The notes beneath the pieces were generated by a model. The model made no database searches and was not told the DNA's origin. It saw only the letters and a program-made list of their open reading frames with translations. This document shows positions 44,001 to 46,248 of a DNA stretch of 46,248 nt, piece after piece. The stretch is from an uncultured Eubacteriales bacterium. Its GTDB lineage: Bacteria; Bacillota; Clostridia; UBA1381; UBA9506. The translations under genes and the position numbers were made by a program. The DNA lies in the NCBI GenBank assembly GCA_900545185.1, contig UQYH01000003.1:1-46248 (forward strand). The letters are read 5' to 3'. Numbering within the stretch: position 1 is the stretch's first letter; each line of letters begins with the position of its first letter.

Positions 44001-44429
44001 GTTTAAAGAGCCCTTCACCATAACCTGGCGGCCACCGCAAAGCACTGTTAGGTTTCCCTCTTTTATGTCGATTAAAAGACTTTCCCAGTCCTTTGTATCC
44101 GGTTTAAAATTAACCTGTTGATAATTTTCTCCGTCATAAAGCTTTAGTAAAACATATCCGTCGGAACGGATATTTGCCAAAAGCGAAACACTCTCTGCCG
44201 CTTCGGGAGCTGAAAAAACAGCTTTTTTGCCCAAAGCGTCCAGCCAAGCCCCTTTTTCGGAAATGACCGCATCGCCTGCTATATAGCCCGGTCTTGTTCC
44301 GGCCTGCAGGCCGGAAAAATCGTACCGAACCAAAACAACGCCGACTGCAAGGGCGTTAATGCTTGTTAACAAAAGATAAAATATGATAAACAGTGCCGAA
44401 AAGCGCGTGGTAATTCTCAATTTTCTCAC
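41037..44429 (-). CDS. Secreted heparinase II/III-like polysaccharide lyase, no SLH anchor
   Basis: Secreted 1130-residue protein. A hydrophobic signal sequence (about 8-30) is followed by a beta module (35-160), an Ig-like stretch and a beta-sandwich (about 265-410) like that of the SLH-lyase. The heparinase II/III-type toroid and beta domain span about 440-960, with a C-terminal beta domain ending LKLMLWTADLQPL. Motifs parallel the paralogue: HPRLLLAHDKL, GDTMRSMAMTYDWMYNHW, GGNWCQSL (597-604), PEGTAYWQYA, SGHGQLDVGSFVYD, RNRAEGNNCLVINPS. The Asn-His pair of the paralogue is replaced by Cys-Gln, so activity or specificity may differ. Start is GTG with GGAGG 7 bases upstream. It is first after the solute-binding protein gene. 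Confidence 0.8.
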   Translation of the reverse strand: MRKLRITTRFSALFIIFYLLLTSINALAVGVVLVRYDFSGLQAGTRPGYIAGDAVISEKGAWLDALGKKAVFSAPEAAESVSLLANIRSDGYVLLKLYDGENYQQVNFKPDTKDWESLLIDIKEGNLTVLCGGRQVMVKGSLNISRIEKIEIANAEIDDVSLGEQTLPTRIVDFNVCYDGVGAPLVAHYIYYSQSGTTETPYFTWYASDSLNGTYERIKSSTQVWAPNPGEDKYVYCTASYSGGTAGTVPKKVSDIDVMIFNEAKSLVGGAETTFVYKDSDGTRYWRPRFADWSDYDEIVFNIRSARSTDRFYQVYLSSDNPNYSSNDYYFTYFKVDWGGNTDRQLVFKIGEDEGLETSGHQVGFHAMTGVAFYTRLNQSQKEDGGAFAALEADPSTRTDLWISGVYLRKSQSARDEVLWEDNYILNDLKKNNQRSFSESIMTKAHPRLLLAHDKLEQLKADVVTEPYLKKSFERLQSTVAGYVKNGPLTVASSATANYVAGAALLYNLQPNAELKAWIWQSCENLSKNVTTWNPDSRSFLSVGDTMRSMAMTYDWMYNHWNEAERKTVRNAIMLHGFRAVLPKLRSETHWSVGGGNWCQSLLSGAGMGALAICDNDDYAAICDEVLERVIFGLGYGMQDFHANGSYPEGTAYWQYAMDCFSPFETALSAVCGSNYGLMDGEGMAVTGYFPIMMTGTRGTFNFSDATNVASTISHSYYRLSEYFNNPAFGNYQYTNTKANGGNFLSMLLYNTDGYDDFHMPNYSYYSGATESFVMRTDYEKGTDGMYLGFKGGDNQSGHGQLDVGSFVYDYKNIRWFWDLGRDSYDYASRWEHYRNRAEGNNCLVINPSTAPDQNPAGFAPIREYKVTDGVGYGIIDMTDVYDTSGATKAERGFMMLNDFNTLIIQDEVKAESITELYSFMHLGTGATVSADKKSALLASGSKRLYVYLLSNCDAALEIKNAELLKLSPTPTAFSNAGIKKLAVKAKNVSDPTITVVITPYAVNPLTQIVPLSEWGETFVGMAAEPMQVTVNGHALEKPYETAETVSELSASVTVSNLTAEKTEVWLTAACYVDGKLFETQTAKVRVGGKQSAPVSVSYTNPKGKQADLKLMLWTADLQPLARPIQICQT

Positions 44430-44533
44430 ACATTTTCCTCCCGTTCTTTTATCTTAAAGGGAAGGCAATGTGTTACACGCCATACCGCTGATTAAAAAAG
44501 CATAGCATGTAACACCCCTTTCTTCCGGCAAGC

Positions 44534-46120
44534 TTACTTAGACATATATTGATTATATGCCTTCTGCATAATTTCCAGCAATCTGTCCAGCTTCATATTC
44601 TTTAAGGTTTGCTGGTACTGAGTAAAATTATCCAAAGATTCTTCACCTTGAATATAACGCATAATCATTTCTTCCGCATAAGAAGTGATATCCAGTTTTA
44701 AGGCGGCTATTTCATCCGTATCCTCTAAGCTGTACTCTAAGTTAGGTAACTGATGCTTTAAACCGTTTTCAACATATTTAGACCAGGTGAACAACGCTTC
44801 GCGCTGTGCTTCGTAGGGATAGTCCTGAACCAGCCATTCATCGGGCAGCTTAACACCGTAACCCGGTTTACCGCCCGAAGGACGGGCATGAATCGACAGT
44901 GCTTCGTAAACGGATAAACCATCGGGATTGTGGGCAATTTCATCGGTGTAAACCGGCATGTCGCCATCCATCGTATAGGTTTCACCCTCAATGCCGAAGT
45001 TGGAGAGCATGCCGCCATCCCTTGTATAGAAATAATCTAACCAGCCGGCAATTATCTCGGGATTGCGCGCCTTGGTTGTGATAACCGCCTGCGGAGGTGT
45101 AACACGGGCAACGTAAGGTGTGTATTGAGGCTCGGTACCCTTTTTAAGCACAGGGAAGGGAGCCGCCACAATTTTTTTATTGGTTTCGCCGCGGGCTGCC
45201 CAAGCGTCTAGGTAAGGTCCTATAGAACCGCCGATAAAGCCGTAAAACGCGCCGGACTGATCATCCAGTACGCGTGCTTGAGAGGCAGCGCCGTTAATGG
45301 TAGCAAATTCGGGATCTAACAAACCTTCTTTATACCAACGGTTTAAGGTGGTTAAATAGTCTTTATATGCATTCTGAGCAGGTCCGAACTGAACCTTGCC
45401 GTCATCATCAACATAAAACCCTTCACCCACGCCGTAGGCGCAGTTAAAGTGCGGAGAGTCTGCCGCCGTAATGAAATAGCCGGCCTGCAACGTCAAAGGC
45501 GCTATTGCGCCCTTTTCGTTTTTAAAGCGGCGAAGTACATTGTCCCATTCATCAATGGTTTCGGGCACTTCCAAGCCCAAATCCTCCAGCCAGTCCTGGC
45601 GAAGCATTAAACCGCCGTAAACCTTACCCGTGCCTTTGGGAAGCATACGGGGAAAGCCGTAGTAAGAACCGTCCATGGTGGAGGCCGCCTTGGCAAGCTC
45701 CGAATCGTCCTTTAAAATTTTCGCAAAATTGGGAGCGGCCTTGTCCATAATGTCGTTTAACTTAAATGCCACGCCGTCACTCAGCGCCTTGGTGGCGCCG
45801 CCCTGGTATTTAGACCAGTCATACTCAATGACATCGGTAAAATCCTTAGATGCCATCATCAGGTTAAATTTCTCGGCGCCCTGACCCGAAGGCGGATGCA
45901 CGAAGGTTACCTTGATGCCGGTTAATCTCTCCATTTCCTTATACATACTGAGTTCACCCACATTGCTGACTCTTGCTGCGGAAAGCGATGGCATTTCCAT
46001 CCAATAGGTAAATGCTTTTTCTTCCGGATCTCTCTGATTTTTTTCCTTGTTGCCGCAGCCTGTAAAGCAGCCGCACAGCAAACAAGCAGCCAAAACTCCT
46101 GCTACTGCTCTTTTTTTCAT
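44534..46120 (-). CDS. Extracellular solute-binding lipoprotein of a carbohydrate ABC importer (family 1, LplA-like)
   Basis: Lipid-anchored substrate-binding protein, 528 residues. The lipoprotein signal MKKRAVAGVLAACLLCGCFTGCGN has two possible lipobox cysteines (LCGC, FTGC). The mature part has the large LplA/YtcQ-type fold of oligosaccharide importers: MEMPSLSAARV, KEMERLTGIKVTFVHPP, ASKDFTDVIEYDW, GSYYGFPRML, LMLRQDWLEDLGLEVPETIDEW and GWLDYFYTRDGGMLSNFG. The ATG at 46120 has AGGAGG upstream; an in-frame extension to 46168 adds residues before the signal and is rejected. Its LplB/LplC-type permeases are not in the window and should lie beyond 46248. It likely binds the oligosaccharides released by the lyases. 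Confidence 0.9.
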   Translation of the reverse strand: MKKRAVAGVLAACLLCGCFTGCGNKEKNQRDPEEKAFTYWMEMPSLSAARVSNVGELSMYKEMERLTGIKVTFVHPPSGQGAEKFNLMMASKDFTDVIEYDWSKYQGGATKALSDGVAFKLNDIMDKAAPNFAKILKDDSELAKAASTMDGSYYGFPRMLPKGTGKVYGGLMLRQDWLEDLGLEVPETIDEWDNVLRRFKNEKGAIAPLTLQAGYFITAADSPHFNCAYGVGEGFYVDDDGKVQFGPAQNAYKDYLTTLNRWYKEGLLDPEFATINGAASQARVLDDQSGAFYGFIGGSIGPYLDAWAARGETNKKIVAAPFPVLKKGTEPQYTPYVARVTPPQAVITTKARNPEIIAGWLDYFYTRDGGMLSNFGIEGETYTMDGDMPVYTDEIAHNPDGLSVYEALSIHARPSGGKPGYGVKLPDEWLVQDYPYEAQREALFTWSKYVENGLKHQLPNLEYSLEDTDEIAALKLDITSYAEEMIMRYIQGEESLDNFTQYQQTLKNMKLDRLLEIMQKAYNQYMSK

Positions 46121-46248
46121 TTTCTTTCCTCCTGTAATTTTTGATGTAAATATTTTTAGATCAGGCACAAATTATGGTATCCGAACCCGCTCAAAGCACC
46201 GAAAAATCAGCCTTTTCTGTGTTGTCAGTCTTGCCATACGTCAGTATG
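46121..46248. other. Right edge, no gene supported
   Basis: The last 128 bases hold the ribosome binding site of the lipoprotein gene and no clear promoter. A minus-strand frame is open from the edge to a stop at 46191-46193 and could be the last 18 codons of an upstream gene, but it is too short to judge. Confidence 0.3.

Noticed and set aside
46191..46247. Possible last 18 codons of a minus-strand gene entering from the right edge
   Set aside because: Too short to match anything; recorded only under the edge entry.
1..46248. CRISPR arrays, insertion sequences, prophage, toxin-antitoxin or defence genes
   Set aside because: No regularly spaced repeats, transposases, integrases, phage genes or defence-type domains were seen anywhere in the window.

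Overview
The window reads as chromosome of an anaerobic, low-to-moderate GC Gram-positive bacterium of class Clostridia. The signs are the gene order miaB / YlbF-family gene / mutS / smpB, a CIRCE operator, many S-layer-homology (SLH) surface proteins, strong AGGAGG-type ribosome binding sites and a lipoprotein solute-binding protein. Carbohydrate loci built on SLH-anchored enzymes are known from polysaccharide-degrading gut or digester Clostridia. The exact lineage cannot be fixed from the sequence alone. No tRNA, rRNA, CRISPR array, prophage or insertion sequence was seen.

Left part, plus strand (1-18353). A truncated AEC-family transporter, purE, purC and hisC are followed by a housekeeping run: miaB, a YlbF/RicA-like gene with a cysteine-rich tail, mutS and smpB, closed by a good terminator. 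Next come an HtrA-type membrane serine protease and htpG. htpG sits behind a sigma-A-like promoter overlapped by a perfect CIRCE operator, which implies HrcA control of Hsp90. After a 338-bp intergenic region with a terminator and two extended -10 promoter candidates comes a MacAB-type efflux set (adaptor, ATPase, permease; 1-bp gap and 4-bp overlap). It is followed by an SLH-anchored protein of unknown function.

Right part, minus strand (18576-46120). This is a large Gram-positive polysaccharide-utilization-type locus read right to left. It holds a solute-binding lipoprotein, a secreted heparinase II/III-like lyase and a secreted protein with two copies of a ~290-residue module. It continues with an SLH protein carrying a third copy of that module, an SLH-anchored heparinase II/III-like lyase and a further SLH protein. 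Three genes without signal peptides complete it: an orphan likely (alpha/alpha)6-barrel protein, a DUF6259-like glycoside-hydrolase-type protein and a GH94-like enzyme. An hdeD-like membrane gene and an Mrp Fe-S carrier ATPase lie between the last two.

A coherent working model (inference): surface lyases cut an anionic, probably uronic-acid-containing polysaccharide. The duplicated modules and SLH proteins hold substrate and enzymes at the wall, the lipoprotein feeds an ABC importer whose permeases lie outside the window, and the cytoplasmic GH94-like, DUF6259-like and orphan enzymes finish degradation. The substrate is not identifiable from sequence alone. The best candidates for new biology are the duplicated module, the altered lyase active-site motifs, the orphan enzyme and an inverted repeat filling the spacer of the promoter in front of the DUF6259-like gene.
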